Assembly: GCA_040289295.1 (NCBI GenBank)
Contig: PSLA01000009.1
Coordinates: 19,932-83,931, forward strand
Origin: J051 sp040289295
GTDB lineage: Bacteria > Armatimonadota > Fimbriimonadia > Fimbriimonadales > ATM1
Direction: 5' to 3'
DNA length: 64,000 bases
In this document: one piece after another, positions 22,304-30,309 of the stretch
How positions within the stretch are numbered: the first letter of the stretch is position 1
How the letters are laid out: the number at the start of each line of letters is the position of its first letter
Position numbers and translations under genes: made by a program
The notes under the pieces: generated by a model
The model's database searches: none
What the model was told of the DNA's origin: nothing
What the model saw: only the letters and a program-made list of their open reading frames with translations

Positions 22304-23920
22304 ATGATGTTGACGACGATTGCGCTGGCAGCGGCGCTCGCCGTTTCCGCCCCCAGGCTGGTTGTGGTGGTTTCTATCGACCAATTCCGAACCGACTTCC
22401 TGACGCGCTACGCCCACCTGTATCGGCCGGCAACCGCAGATGATGGGGTAGGCGGATTCCGCTACTTGATGGAGAACGGTGCCTTCTTTGTGAACGCCTT
22501 GCATGACCACATTCCGACGGAAACAGGCCCAGGACACGCCAGTATCGGCACCGGCGCGCCGCCCGGCATTCACGGCATCGTGGGCAACGCCTGGTATGTG
22601 AAGGGAAGGTCCGTTTACTGCACCGAAGACGCGGATGCTCGAGATGTTCTGACCGGAGGCGCCAGTTCTTCCGCGCGCAATCTTCTCACGTCTACGTTTG
22701 TGGAGGAGGCGGAGAAAGCGACGGGCGGACGCGCGGTTACGGTTTCACTCGCCCTGAAAGATCGCGCCGCCATCCTGATGGCCGGGCGAACGGCGGACGT
22801 GGTGTTGTGGTTCAACGGCGCGCGGCTCTCCTGGACGACAAGCACCGCGTATCGGCCCGATGGGAGGCTTCCTTCTTGGGTGGAGGCGTGGAACGAGCGC
22901 CGCACTCCCGCCCGCGCCGCGGGCACGACGTGGAGCGTCTCCCTGCCGGCGTCCGCTCACCTTCTTGCACGGCCGACGTCGCGCCCGGGCGTGTCGGGAG
23001 AGTTTGGTACAACGTTCCCCCATCGCCTGCCAAGTGACGAGGCAGCGCTCTTCAACGCTTGGCGGATGACCCCGATGGCGAACCAGTACACGCTCGAGAC
23101 GGCGGCAGAGGCGGTGCGCGCGATGGAAATGGGGCGCGACGAGGTCCCGGATGTGCTCGTGGTCGGACTCAGCGCCAACGACTACCTCGGCCACTCGTTC
23201 GGGCCGGACTCGCCCGAGGTTCTTGAGATGTGCGTGCGAACCGATGCGGCGCTCAGCGACTTCCTGCGATTCCTCGCCGGAGCGGTACCGGGAGGGCTGG
23301 ACTCCGTCGCGATCGTGGTTACCTCCGATCACGGTGTCGCCTCGGTTCCGGAGGATGAGGCAGCGCTTGGCATTCCGTCGCGACGCGTTTCGCCGACGGC
23401 AATCCTTCAGGTCGTTTCCGAGGTGCTTGAAGAGGAGTTTGGTACCGCAGATCTCTACGCGTCCACCTCCGGAGACGGAATCCTCGGAATCTACTTCGAC
23501 GAGGCGAAGTGCAAGGCTGCTGAGACCGACTCGTATACCGCCGCACTTCAGGTCCGCCACGCACTTCGCGGGCACTCTGACGTTTTCGCCGTCTTCTTGC
23601 TGGGCGACTTTGATGAACCGTGGATGGACGATGACCCGCTGACGCGAAAGGTGCGACGGTCGATCGTGTACGGGCGCAGCCCGGATGTCATCATCGTTCC
23701 GCGGCCCGGTGTGTACGTTTCCGCCTATCCCACGGGCACGGGTCACGGGACGCCCTGGCAATACGATTCGAACGTGCCGATTCTGATGTCGGGGCCGTGG
23801 TTCCGCAAGGGCGTGTTCACCGAGCGCTGCACGCCAGAGGACATAGCGCCAACGGTGTGCCACTTAATCGGCGCGCAACGACCCAGCGGGTGTCAAGGAA
23901 ACGTTATCGGCTTGCGGTAG
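22304..23920 (+). CDS. PafA-like alkaline phosphatase superfamily enzyme
   Basis: A 538-residue exported metal-dependent phosphomonoesterase-type protein. A short N-terminal hydrophobic signal (TTIALAAALAVSAPRLVVVV) leads into the first metal-binding aspartate (SIDQFRTDF). The nucleophile region is PTETGPGHASIGTG, where a threonine replaces serine as in PafA. Metal ligands follow in VVGLSANDYLGHSFGPDS, VTSDHG and TGHGTPW. Length and order match PafA-type phosphatases of Bacteroidetes and relatives. It probably releases phosphate outside the cytoplasm. It stands alone, with scoB convergent at its 3' end. Confidence 0.88.
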   Translation: MMLTTIALAAALAVSAPRLVVVVSIDQFRTDFLTRYAHLYRPATADDGVGGFRYLMENGAFFVNALHDHIPTETGPGHASIGTGAPPGIHGIVGNAWYVKGRSVYCTEDADARDVLTGGASSSARNLLTSTFVEEAEKATGGRAVTVSLALKDRAAILMAGRTADVVLWFNGARLSWTTSTAYRPDGRLPSWVEAWNERRTPARAAGTTWSVSLPASAHLLARPTSRPGVSGEFGTTFPHRLPSDEAALFNAWRMTPMANQYTLETAAEAVRAMEMGRDEVPDVLVVGLSANDYLGHSFGPDSPEVLEMCVRTDAALSDFLRFLAGAVPGGLDSVAIVVTSDHGVASVPEDEAALGIPSRRVSPTAILQVVSEVLEEEFGTADLYASTSGDGILGIYFDEAKCKAAETDSYTAALQVRHALRGHSDVFAVFLLGDFDEPWMDDDPLTRKVRRSIVYGRSPDVIIVPRPGVYVSAYPTGTGHGTPWQYDSNVPILMSGPWFRKGVFTERCTPEDIAPTVCHLIGAQRPSGCQGNVIGLR

Positions 23921-23923
23921 CGC

Positions 23924-24580
23924 TCACGCGAAGGACATCTGCTTCACTTCCGCGGCGACCTCGAAGGGAGCGGTGCACGCGCGCAGTTCCTCGACGGTGA
24001 CGTCGGGGTGCGTTTCGATGAGGACGATGCCACCTTCGGGCTTCACGTCGAACACAGCCTTTTCGGTGATGATGCGATGCACGACGCGCTTGCCGGTCAG
24101 AGGAAGGGTGCACTCTGGAAGGATCTTCGGACTGCCGTCCTTTGATGTGTGCGTCATGATGACGACGACGTACTTCGCGCTGGCGACGAGGTCCATGGCT
24201 CCACCCATGCCCTTCACCATCTTGCCCGGAATCATGTAATTGGCGAGATCGCCGTTGACTGAGACCTCGAGCCCTCCAAGGATCGAGATGTCAATGTGCC
24301 CTCCTCGGATCATCGCGAAACTGTCTGCGCTGCTAAAGAAGGACGCGCCGGGCATGGCGGTAACCGTCTGCTTGCCGGCGTTGATAAGGTCGGGGTCCAC
24401 CTCCTCTTCGGTAGGGAACGGGCCAATGCCGAGCAGCCCGTTTTCGGACTGGAATATGACCTCCCTGCCTTCGGGGATGTAGTTGGCGATGAGGGTCGGC
24501 ATGCCGATGCCGAGGTTGACGTAGGCGCCGTCCTTCAGTTCGAGAGCGGCTCTTCGGACGATGACTTCTCTGGCATCCAT
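23924..24580 (-). CDS. scoB: 3-oxoacid CoA-transferase subunit B
   Basis: Beta subunit (218 residues) of a succinyl-CoA:acetoacetate-type CoA-transferase used in ketone-body or fatty-acid-derived metabolism. Family motifs are YVNLGIGMPTLIANYIP, the catalytic glutamate in FQSENGLLGIGPFP, MIRGGHIDISILGGLEVS and GGAMDLVASAKYVVVIMTHT. The ATG at 24580 has a TAACAT box seven bases upstream (24588-24593). The alpha subunit, which normally precedes it, is not here; upstream is a degraded stretch with a transposase remnant. The partner must be elsewhere, or the enzyme may be incomplete. Confidence 0.92.
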   Translation of the reverse strand: MDAREVIVRRAALELKDGAYVNLGIGMPTLIANYIPEGREVIFQSENGLLGIGPFPTEEEVDPDLINAGKQTVTAMPGASFFSSADSFAMIRGGHIDISILGGLEVSVNGDLANYMIPGKMVKGMGGAMDLVASAKYVVVIMTHTSKDGSPKILPECTLPLTGKRVVHRIITEKAVFDVKPEGGIVLIETHPDVTVEELRACTAPFEVAAEVKQMSFA

Positions 24581-24587
24581 CGGCCGG

Positions 24588-24593
24588 ATGTTA
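24588..24593 (-). promoter_or_regulatory. TA box of scoB
   Basis: TAACAT on the minus strand with seven bases before the scoB ATG at 24580; no Shine-Dalgarno sequence. It suggests that scoB is transcribed on its own rather than from an scoA-scoB operon. Confidence 0.55.
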
Positions 24594-25332
24594 CTCGATG
24601 GGCGCACGATGCCGACGCTTCCGGAAGCATGGCACGTCAAAATGGGACGAGATGGGACATCCCGGCGGATGTGCGACCGACCCTGCTTGCGTGCGGGACG
24701 CGGTGCTGGAGGATCCCTCGGCCGCCAAGAATCATAGCGGCCGCGTCGAGATTACCGAGGACAGCGGACCGATGCTCTGGAGTAGGCGGGTGTAGAGCGC
24801 CTCGAAGGGGTGGGTCGGCTGCAAAAGCACTATCGGAGTATCGCGGCGTTGCGGGCGGAGCTGGATCGCTCGCTGCTTGGGTACAACATCGAGCGGCTTC
24901 ATCAGCGCCGGTACAACCGGGGCCGCCCACCGTTGCGGGTGATTCCCGGGCCGCAGATGCAGGGAAAGGGATCGCGTTGGCTATCTTGGCTACTTCGGGT
25001 TGTATCGGAAACGCGCGTACTCCTGCTTTCCACGAAGCGGCTCGGTCGGCTGGTCTTATGGCCTTCGGAAAGCGGTCCGCATAACTGCGTGTCGATATTC
25101 TATGCCGACTACCGGATAGAGCCGGTTGAACCCTCCTATTACGACGGCGAGGTCAAGTTCAAATCCGCCATCGTCCCCAAGAGCGACCCGCGCAAAGATC
25201 TGCGGCGCATGACGAAGAGTCCGAACAGTTTCGTATATGAGCAAGATTGATCCCGTCGGGTGAACACATTCAGGCAGCCGACCCAGGAGAACACCCTTGA
25301 CGCGCCCGCAGCGGCTTGGTGGGCGAAGGGGA
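24594..25332. other. Gene-poor, decayed region
   Basis: About 740 bases between scoB and the prenyltransferase with no intact gene. It contains a transposase C-terminal remnant (24786-24945). After that, at about 24955-25250, the plus strand reads as protein-like sequence split over two frames: LAILATSG in one, then CVSIFYADYRIEPVEPSYYD in another, ending in a stop at 25250. This may be a frameshifted gene of unknown family. Confidence 0.5.
24786..24945 (+). pseudogene. Transposase remnant (integrase-core C-terminus, IS481/IS3-like)
   Basis: Some 50 codons read VERLEG, then HYRSIAALRAELDRSLLGYN, then IERLHQRRYNRGRPPLRVI. This matches the end of the rve-type integrase core of IS481/IS3-like transposases, whose usual pattern is YRS-EEL-ADLD-WL-YYN-ERPHQG-GRTP. 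The catalytic DDE part is missing, a stop codon lies just upstream, and no terminal inverted repeats were found. It is a scar of an old insertion. Confidence 0.6.
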
Positions 25333-25338
25333 TAGACT
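25333..25338 (+). promoter_or_regulatory. TA box of the UbiA-family gene
   Basis: TAGACT with eight bases before the ATG at 25347; no Shine-Dalgarno sequence. Confidence 0.45.
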
Positions 25339-25346
25339 AACCCATC

Positions 25347-26213
25347 ATGTCGGAAAGAGTCGCTGGTGCGCCGGTCGTTGCGTTCCTGCGCATGATCAAG
25401 GTGGAGCATTCAATCTTTGCCTTGCCGTTCGCGATGGTTGGGATGGTCTATGCGGCGGACGGCTTCCCGGGCTGGCGGATTTTTCTGCTGATTCTCTTGG
25501 CGATGATCAGCGCGAGGAGTGCAGCAATGGCGTTCAACCGCCTCGTAGACCACCAGTTGGACGCCCTCAACCCGCGGACGAACAGGCGAGAACTGGTAAC
25601 GGGTGCGATCAGCCGGCGCAAAGCGTGGGCGTTCTTCGGGGTGTGCGTTGCGCTCTTCCTTTCGGCGGCGGCGTTGCTGAATCCGCTCGCCTTCGCGCTT
25701 GCGCCGGTGGCGTTGGTGGTGTTGCTTGGCTATTCTTACACGAAGCGGTTCACCTCTTTTTGCCACATCTTCGTTGGCCTCTCGCTGGGTATCGCGCCGG
25801 TTGGGGCGTGGGTGGCGGTGCGCGGAACTCTGGACGTCGCGCCGTTCTGGTGGCTCGTCGCGGTTACGTTCTGGACAGCGGGCTTCGACATCCTTTATGC
25901 CCTGCAGGACGAGGAGTTCGATCGGACGCACGGCGTTCACAGCCTTGTGGTGCGTTTGGGTCGGGCAAGAGCGATTCTCGTCAGCCGCGTTTTCCATGCA
26001 ACCACGGTTGTTGCGCTCGCAGCAGCGGGGTGGGAGGTTGGCGCGAGCATACCGTATCTGCTTGGCGTGTTTTTCGTCCTGGGCCTGCTGATGGTAGAGC
26101 AGTCGCTGGTTGCGCCGGACGACTTGAGCCGGATTGACGCGGCGTTCTTCGCGGTGAACGGCTGGGTGTCCGTCGGCTTTTTGGTGTTCGTGTTGGTTGA
26201 CGTTGCGCTGTAG
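25347..26213 (+). CDS. UbiA-family prenyltransferase (MqnP-like)
   Basis: A 288-residue integral membrane prenyltransferase with about eight hydrophobic segments. Both aspartate-rich motifs that bind the prenyl diphosphate-magnesium complex are present: NRLVDHQLD near residue 64 and DILYALQDEEFD near residue 180. LGYSYTKRF also matches the 4-hydroxybenzoate polyprenyltransferase group. Since mqnA and mqnE are in the window, the likely substrate is the futalosine-pathway naphthoate (MqnP role), but UbiA enzymes with other aromatic acceptors cannot be excluded. Confidence 0.87.
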   Translation: MSERVAGAPVVAFLRMIKVEHSIFALPFAMVGMVYAADGFPGWRIFLLILLAMISARSAAMAFNRLVDHQLDALNPRTNRRELVTGAISRRKAWAFFGVCVALFLSAAALLNPLAFALAPVALVVLLGYSYTKRFTSFCHIFVGLSLGIAPVGAWVAVRGTLDVAPFWWLVAVTFWTAGFDILYALQDEEFDRTHGVHSLVVRLGRARAILVSRVFHATTVVALAAAGWEVGASIPYLLGVFFVLGLLMVEQSLVAPDDLSRIDAAFFAVNGWVSVGFLVFVLVDVAL

Positions 26214-26250
26214 GGGCGCGGCTTTGGATGGCTAAGCCGTAGATTTTTGA

Positions 26251-26320
26251 TGCTCGCAGGGACGCTCGCGCTGCCTGTATTTTTGATGCTCCCCGTGCGT
26301 TGCGAGGGGCGAGGACAGGA
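26251..26320 (-). repeat. Palindromic repeat family A, copies 5a and 5b in tandem
   Basis: A good copy at 26251-26277 (minus-strand core GCGCGAGCGTCC) is followed by a diverged one at about 26279-26320. Both are introduced by the same TTTTTGATGCTC, so the unit plus flank seems to have duplicated. Confidence 0.75.
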
Positions 26321-26324
26321 GGGG

Positions 26325-26330
26325 TATACT
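26325..26330 (+). promoter_or_regulatory. -10 box of tRNA-Ile
   Basis: TATACT with 12 bases before the mature 5' end of the tRNA, which allows a short 5' extension for RNase P. The tRNA-Thr gene has a TAACT-type box at the same distance. Confidence 0.55.
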
Positions 26331-26342
26331 TTGACTTCCCGT

Positions 26343-26419
26343 GGGCTCATAGCTCAGTTGGTTAGAGCGCGCCCCTGATAAGGGCGAGGTCGGTAGTTCG
26401 AATCTACCTGGGCCCACCA
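26343..26419 (+). tRNA. tRNA-Ile (anticodon GAT)
   Basis: A 77-base cloverleaf with encoded CCA. Acceptor stem GGGCTCA pairs with TGGGCCC. The D-arm begins GCTCAGTTGGTTAGAGC. The anticodon arm is CGCCC-CTGATAA-GGGCG, with GAT in the loop. The T-arm is GGTAG-TTCGAAT-CTACC. Discriminator A is followed by CCA at 26417-26419. Confidence 0.97.
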
Positions 26420-26487
26420 CCCTGCCTTCAGCCCGGTTCGTGACCCTCGGGGACGTCCAGGCGTCCTACTTGACGGGTGGCAAGCCT

Positions 26488-26517
26488 TTGACTTCCTGCG
26501 GTCGGGGCTGCCATACT
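26488..26517 (+). promoter_or_regulatory. Sigma-70-type promoter of the propeller-protein gene
   Basis: TTGACT (26488-26493), 18-base spacer, CATACT (26512-26517). Transcription would start near 26524, leaving a leader of about 23 bases that carries GAGGAGG seven bases before the GTG start. This is a leadered counter-example to the TA-box genes. Confidence 0.55.
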
Positions 26518-26546
26518 CTTACCGTACAAGCCGAGGAGGTTCTACC

Positions 26547-28199
26547 GTGAAAGCAGCAACCCGAATCAGTATCGTGCTCCTAAGTTCGCTGGTGATGTCA
26601 TCGCTTTGTGCGATCAGTGGACCCGCGCCGCTTGGATGGCGCTGGACCGGGAAGGTCGAATCAGCTCCAACGGCTCGCCTTGCCGTGAGCGGAGATAAGG
26701 TGATTGTGCCTGTTGGGCGGCGTGTGTACGCCCTTGATGCCCGTACCGGCACGGTGGTTTACTCCTTCCCGTCCGGTGGTGACGCGGATGGTGAGTTCCG
26801 CACCGATGCCGTCGTAGTGGGGAACAAGGTTGTCGCGGCGAACTCGAACAAGTTCGTCTACGCATTCAGTCGGGAGGACGGCTTGAGGCTGTGGACGTTC
26901 CACCTCGGTGCCAGCACCGCGCGGACGGTGGTTGCCAATGAAACGACTGTTTTCCTCTTTACATCAGATGACCGTATCGTCGCGCTAAACGCGGATACGG
27001 GCGCGAAGGCGTGGACCAGGGATTACGAGATTGATGGCAGCCAGACGGGTTCGGCAATAGTGGCCGATGGACAGATCATATTCTACACAAGCGATGGGCG
27101 GGTTCACGCGGTGGACACCTCGACACAGCGCAAGACGTGGGAAATGCGGGTATTGTCGGTGCCTTTCAATCCGCAGCCAGTGTCTCTCGGCAGCTCAGTC
27201 TTGCTGGTATCTGGCGACCAGGTGGCACTTGTGGCGGCTCGAACTGGGCGGACGGTATCGGTCGTTCGGCTGCCAGAGCGTGTTGTTGGTGGAGTGGCTG
27301 TAACGACACGGGGTGGTGTCGCGGTCACGGAGCGGGGAAACGTGTATGCATTTTCGCTCGACGGGCGGCAGTACAGTCGGACGCCATTGGAGCTCGGCGG
27401 GTTCGTGCAGGTGCCTCCGCAGTCGGTGGGTGAGAACGCGATTGTTCAGATGACGAACGGGGCGTTCTATCTTGTCGATCCTTCGTCACTGCAGCCGAAG
27501 GTTCTTTGGGAATACACGACGCTGCCGCTGCCTGGGACCATGCGCAAGGTGCGTACGGGGGATTCGGGCAGTGGTGGTAGTGGCGGCGGAGGTGGCGACC
27601 TCGGTGGCGGGGGTGGAGGCGCAGGTCGAGGCGGTGCAGGCCGCGGCGGTGGTTCGTCCACCGAAGTGGAAGTACCCGCCGACTATGTCGCCGTCATGTC
27701 GCCGATTGTCGCCACGGGTGAACGGCTCTACGCGCTCGCCGAAGATGGTAGCGTGTTCGCGTTCGGACGCGACATTGGGGTGGACGAGACAGGCCCCAGC
27801 ATCGAGATGATGACGCCGCCGAGCGGCAGTGCGATGAACGGCTTCGGGAACCTGGACTTTATATTCCGAATTGAGGACCAGGGTAGCGGGCTGATGAAAC
27901 GAAGCATCAGCATTACGTTCAACGACCAAGTCATGAAGTTCGAGTACGTCCCAGCCGGCGGATACGTGTATGTGCGCATCCGCCCGCCGGGCAGCACGCA
28001 GGAGGGCGCGAACCTTCCGCTATCCGATGGTTATCGAACGATCACCGTCGCCGCCACGGACTGGATGGGCAACGTGAACGAGAAGAAGTTTAGCGTGCTG
28101 ATAGACAACACGCTGCCCGTCACCCAGGAGCGCGTTGTTGATCAAAGAACCGGCAGCGGCACGGGCCGATCCGGACCCGGTCTCGGCGGCGGCGGGTAA
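26547..28199 (+). CDS. Exported PQQ-like beta-propeller protein with glycine-rich linker
   Basis: A 550-residue protein starting at GTG with a strong Shine-Dalgarno site. A signal peptide (about 1-24) is followed by a PQQ/WD-like propeller with blade motifs such as VYALDARTGTVVYSF, VYAFSREDGLRLWTF, IVALNADTGAKAWTRDY and VHAVDTSTQRKTWEM (about 30-330). Next is a low-complexity Gly/Ser/Arg linker at about 345-375. Then comes one more blade-like segment (LYALAEDGSVFAFGRD) and an Ig-like or Big-type domain (about 415-530; PSIEMMTPPSGS, YRTITVAATDWMGNVNEKKF). It ends in GPGLGGGG. The catalytic PQQ residues of dehydrogenases are not evident, so a binding or assembly role is more likely than an enzyme. 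Confidence 0.78.
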   Translation: MKAATRISIVLLSSLVMSSLCAISGPAPLGWRWTGKVESAPTARLAVSGDKVIVPVGRRVYALDARTGTVVYSFPSGGDADGEFRTDAVVVGNKVVAANSNKFVYAFSREDGLRLWTFHLGASTARTVVANETTVFLFTSDDRIVALNADTGAKAWTRDYEIDGSQTGSAIVADGQIIFYTSDGRVHAVDTSTQRKTWEMRVLSVPFNPQPVSLGSSVLLVSGDQVALVAARTGRTVSVVRLPERVVGGVAVTTRGGVAVTERGNVYAFSLDGRQYSRTPLELGGFVQVPPQSVGENAIVQMTNGAFYLVDPSSLQPKVLWEYTTLPLPGTMRKVRTGDSGSGGSGGGGGDLGGGGGGAGRGGAGRGGGSSTEVEVPADYVAVMSPIVATGERLYALAEDGSVFAFGRDIGVDETGPSIEMMTPPSGSAMNGFGNLDFIFRIEDQGSGLMKRSISITFNDQVMKFEYVPAGGYVYVRIRPPGSTQEGANLPLSDGYRTITVAATDWMGNVNEKKFSVLIDNTLPVTQERVVDQRTGSGTGRSGPGLGGGG

Positions 28200-28211
28200 G
28201 CGATATCGGCG

Positions 28212-29246
28212 ATGCATGACGCGAGGTTTTGGCAGGCTCTGCTCAGCCTGAACCTTAGCTTCCGCAAGTGCCGGGAGTTGATTACTTCCTTGAGTGAGGA
28301 CGCAACCTTCGAGGACCTGTTGCGCCACCCGGACCTGAGCGACGAGCATCGTCGCACGCTCTTAACGGTTCCCGAGTCGTTTGCCCTACCGAACGGGGTG
28401 CGGATTGTGGAGCTGGGCGATGCCGCGTATCCGGAGAACCTTCGCCTTGCCTCGGACCCGCCACCAGCGCTGTTCGTTCGCGGCGACCTGCTGCCGCGGG
28501 ACGAAGTTGCCGTCGCTATCGTTGGAACGCGAAAGGCTTCGCCGTACGGCAAGTCGCTTGCCGCACGGATTTCGCGCGAACTCGGCTCCGAAGGCGTGAC
28601 CATCGTCAGCGGCGCGGCCTACGGCATAGATGCGGCGGCGCACCGTGGGGCCCTCGAAGTGGGAGGTAGGACGTTTGCGGTTCTCGGCAGTGGCATAGAC
28701 CGACCGTATCCCTCGGCGCACGCAAGCCTGTTGGATGAGGTTTCACGCTCGGGCGCTGTTATCAGCCAGTTTCCGCTCGGCACACCGCCGGACGCGTATC
28801 GCTTTCCCAGCAGGAACTATGTGATAGCCGCATTGGCTCGCGCTGTGGTCGTTGTTGAGGCGCCGGCTCGCAGCGGCGCACTGCTCACGGCGACGCTCGC
28901 CAGCGACGAAGGGCGGCACGTGTTCGTCGCTCCTGCGCCGATGGACAGCGAGAGCCACTACGGTGGCTTCGAACTGGTGAACGAAGGTGCGAACCTCCTT
29001 TACGACGTAGGACAAGTGCTCTCGTCGCTTGGTATCGAGCCGGGTGCGTCGACCACGCCAGAGCCGGCGCCCAGCCTCACCGAATTGCAATGTCGGATCA
29101 TCGAGCGCATAGGCGACAAGCCGGCGCTGCTTGACCATTTGAGCGACGAACTGGACTGCCCTTCGTCCGCGGTGCTTGCTGAGCTGACCCAACTCGAGAT
29201 AGCGGGCCTGGTCGCACGGGTTGGCGGAGGATACGTGCGGATTTGA
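28212..29246 (+). CDS. dprA: DNA processing protein DprA
   Basis: A 344-residue protein that loads RecA on incoming single-stranded DNA in transformation. The central Rossmann-like domain shows YPENLRLASDPPPALFVRGD, VAIVGTRKASPYGKSLA, TIVSGAAYGIDAAAHRGAL, VLGSGIDRPYPSAHASL, FPSRNYVIAALARAVVVVEA and SGALLTATLA. A C-terminal winged-helix-like domain (about 290-344) ends the protein. With comEA at 11189 it argues for natural competence. Its TGA stop overlaps a TTG start of nagA. Confidence 0.94.
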   Translation: MHDARFWQALLSLNLSFRKCRELITSLSEDATFEDLLRHPDLSDEHRRTLLTVPESFALPNGVRIVELGDAAYPENLRLASDPPPALFVRGDLLPRDEVAVAIVGTRKASPYGKSLAARISRELGSEGVTIVSGAAYGIDAAAHRGALEVGGRTFAVLGSGIDRPYPSAHASLLDEVSRSGAVISQFPLGTPPDAYRFPSRNYVIAALARAVVVVEAPARSGALLTATLASDEGRHVFVAPAPMDSESHYGGFELVNEGANLLYDVGQVLSSLGIEPGASTTPEPAPSLTELQCRIIERIGDKPALLDHLSDELDCPSSAVLAELTQLEIAGLVARVGGGYVRI

Positions 29247-30298
29247 GAGCCAACTGGTTCGATGGCAAGCGCTGGCTGATCGTCGAGGCAGACTTCGATG
29301 CAGAAACGATGGCTTCGCTTGATGAGCGGCGCAATGACTCGCTGCCGACGCTCGTCCCCGGCTTGGCGGATATTCACTGCCACGGCGTCGCCGGGCACGA
29401 CGTAAACGAGGGCGGAGCGGTTGAAACCATCGCGGAACTTCGCAGGCGCGGTGTCGAGTGGGTTTGCCCGACGACGGTCGCCGCACCGCTCGAGCAGGTG
29501 CGCGCAATCGTCGAGGAAGTGCCCCCGGATACGCCTGGCTTTGCGGGCTTTCATCTCGAAGGGCCGTACCTTAGCGCCGCCTATCCTGGGGCGCAGCCCG
29601 AGGCTCATCTTTTGCCTCCGAGCGCTAAGGAGTTCGGCGCAGTGCTGGGAGACCTTTTGCCGAAAGTTCGTATTGTGACGCTTGCGCCAGAGCTACACGG
29701 CTCGGAGGAGCTCATTCGGTTCTTGTACCAAAGCGGCGTCGTCGTGAGTGCGGGTCATACAGCAGCGGATTCGCAGGTGATGGAAGCGGCTGCAAGCGCC
29801 GGCGTTAGACACATCACGCATCTGTTCAACGCAATGCGACCGTTCCATCATCGTGATCCCGGAATTGTGGGCTTTGGTCTTACGACGACAGTGGTCTGTG
29901 AGTTCATCTACGACCGTGTGCACGTCTCGCGCCTTGCAGTCTCGCTCCTCTTTGGGGCGAAGCGCCTGTCCGACGTGGTGGCGGTGTCGGATGGCACGTC
30001 ACTGAGCGGCTTGCCGAGTGGGACGGTGGGGCGCCTATGGGGTAAGGAGGTGCGCGTTGAGGGGCGGGCAGCTCGGCTGTCGGATGGTCGGCTCTGCGGT
30101 AGTGTTGCCACGCTGCCGGAGGTCTTTCAGATGCTGTGGCAAGACTTTCGGGAGTTTCCGGAACGGGCGGTTGCGGCTTGTTCGTTGAACCCTCGCAGGG
30201 CGCTGGGGCTGCCGCCGCCGGAGATGTGGTTGGTGGTCGGTAAGGACGGCGCGATCGAGGAGCTGCGGACGGGTAATCTCCGCCCGCCTGCGGCTTAG
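29243..30298 (+). CDS. nagA: N-acetylglucosamine-6-phosphate deacetylase
   Basis: Amidohydrolase that deacetylates GlcNAc-6-phosphate in amino-sugar and wall recycling. The 351-residue protein shows DIHCHGVAGHDV, TTVAAPLEQ, FHLEGPYLS (metal-ligand glutamate), VSAGHTAADS, RHITHLFNAMRPFHHRDPG and VSDGTSLSGLPSG with the catalytic aspartate. The N-terminal beta-sandwich is shorter than usual. The start is TTG 29243 overlapping the dprA stop (TTGA). No nagB, transporter or kinase is adjacent; kimA follows 11 bases downstream. Confidence 0.9.
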   Translation: MRANWFDGKRWLIVEADFDAETMASLDERRNDSLPTLVPGLADIHCHGVAGHDVNEGGAVETIAELRRRGVEWVCPTTVAAPLEQVRAIVEEVPPDTPGFAGFHLEGPYLSAAYPGAQPEAHLLPPSAKEFGAVLGDLLPKVRIVTLAPELHGSEELIRFLYQSGVVVSAGHTAADSQVMEAAASAGVRHITHLFNAMRPFHHRDPGIVGFGLTTTVVCEFIYDRVHVSRLAVSLLFGAKRLSDVVAVSDGTSLSGLPSGTVGRLWGKEVRVEGRAARLSDGRLCGSVATLPEVFQMLWQDFREFPERAVAACSLNPRRALGLPPPEMWLVVGKDGAIEELRTGNLRPPAA

Positions 30299-30309
30299 CA
30301 CAGGCACGG

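Noticed and set aside
22745..23863. 372-codon frame on the minus strand opposite the phosphatase gene
   Set aside because: Shadow of a gene with all its active-site motifs on the plus strand.
30299..30309. c-di-AMP (ydaO-type) riboswitch ahead of kimA
   Set aside because: Only 11 bases separate nagA and kimA, so there is no room for the element.
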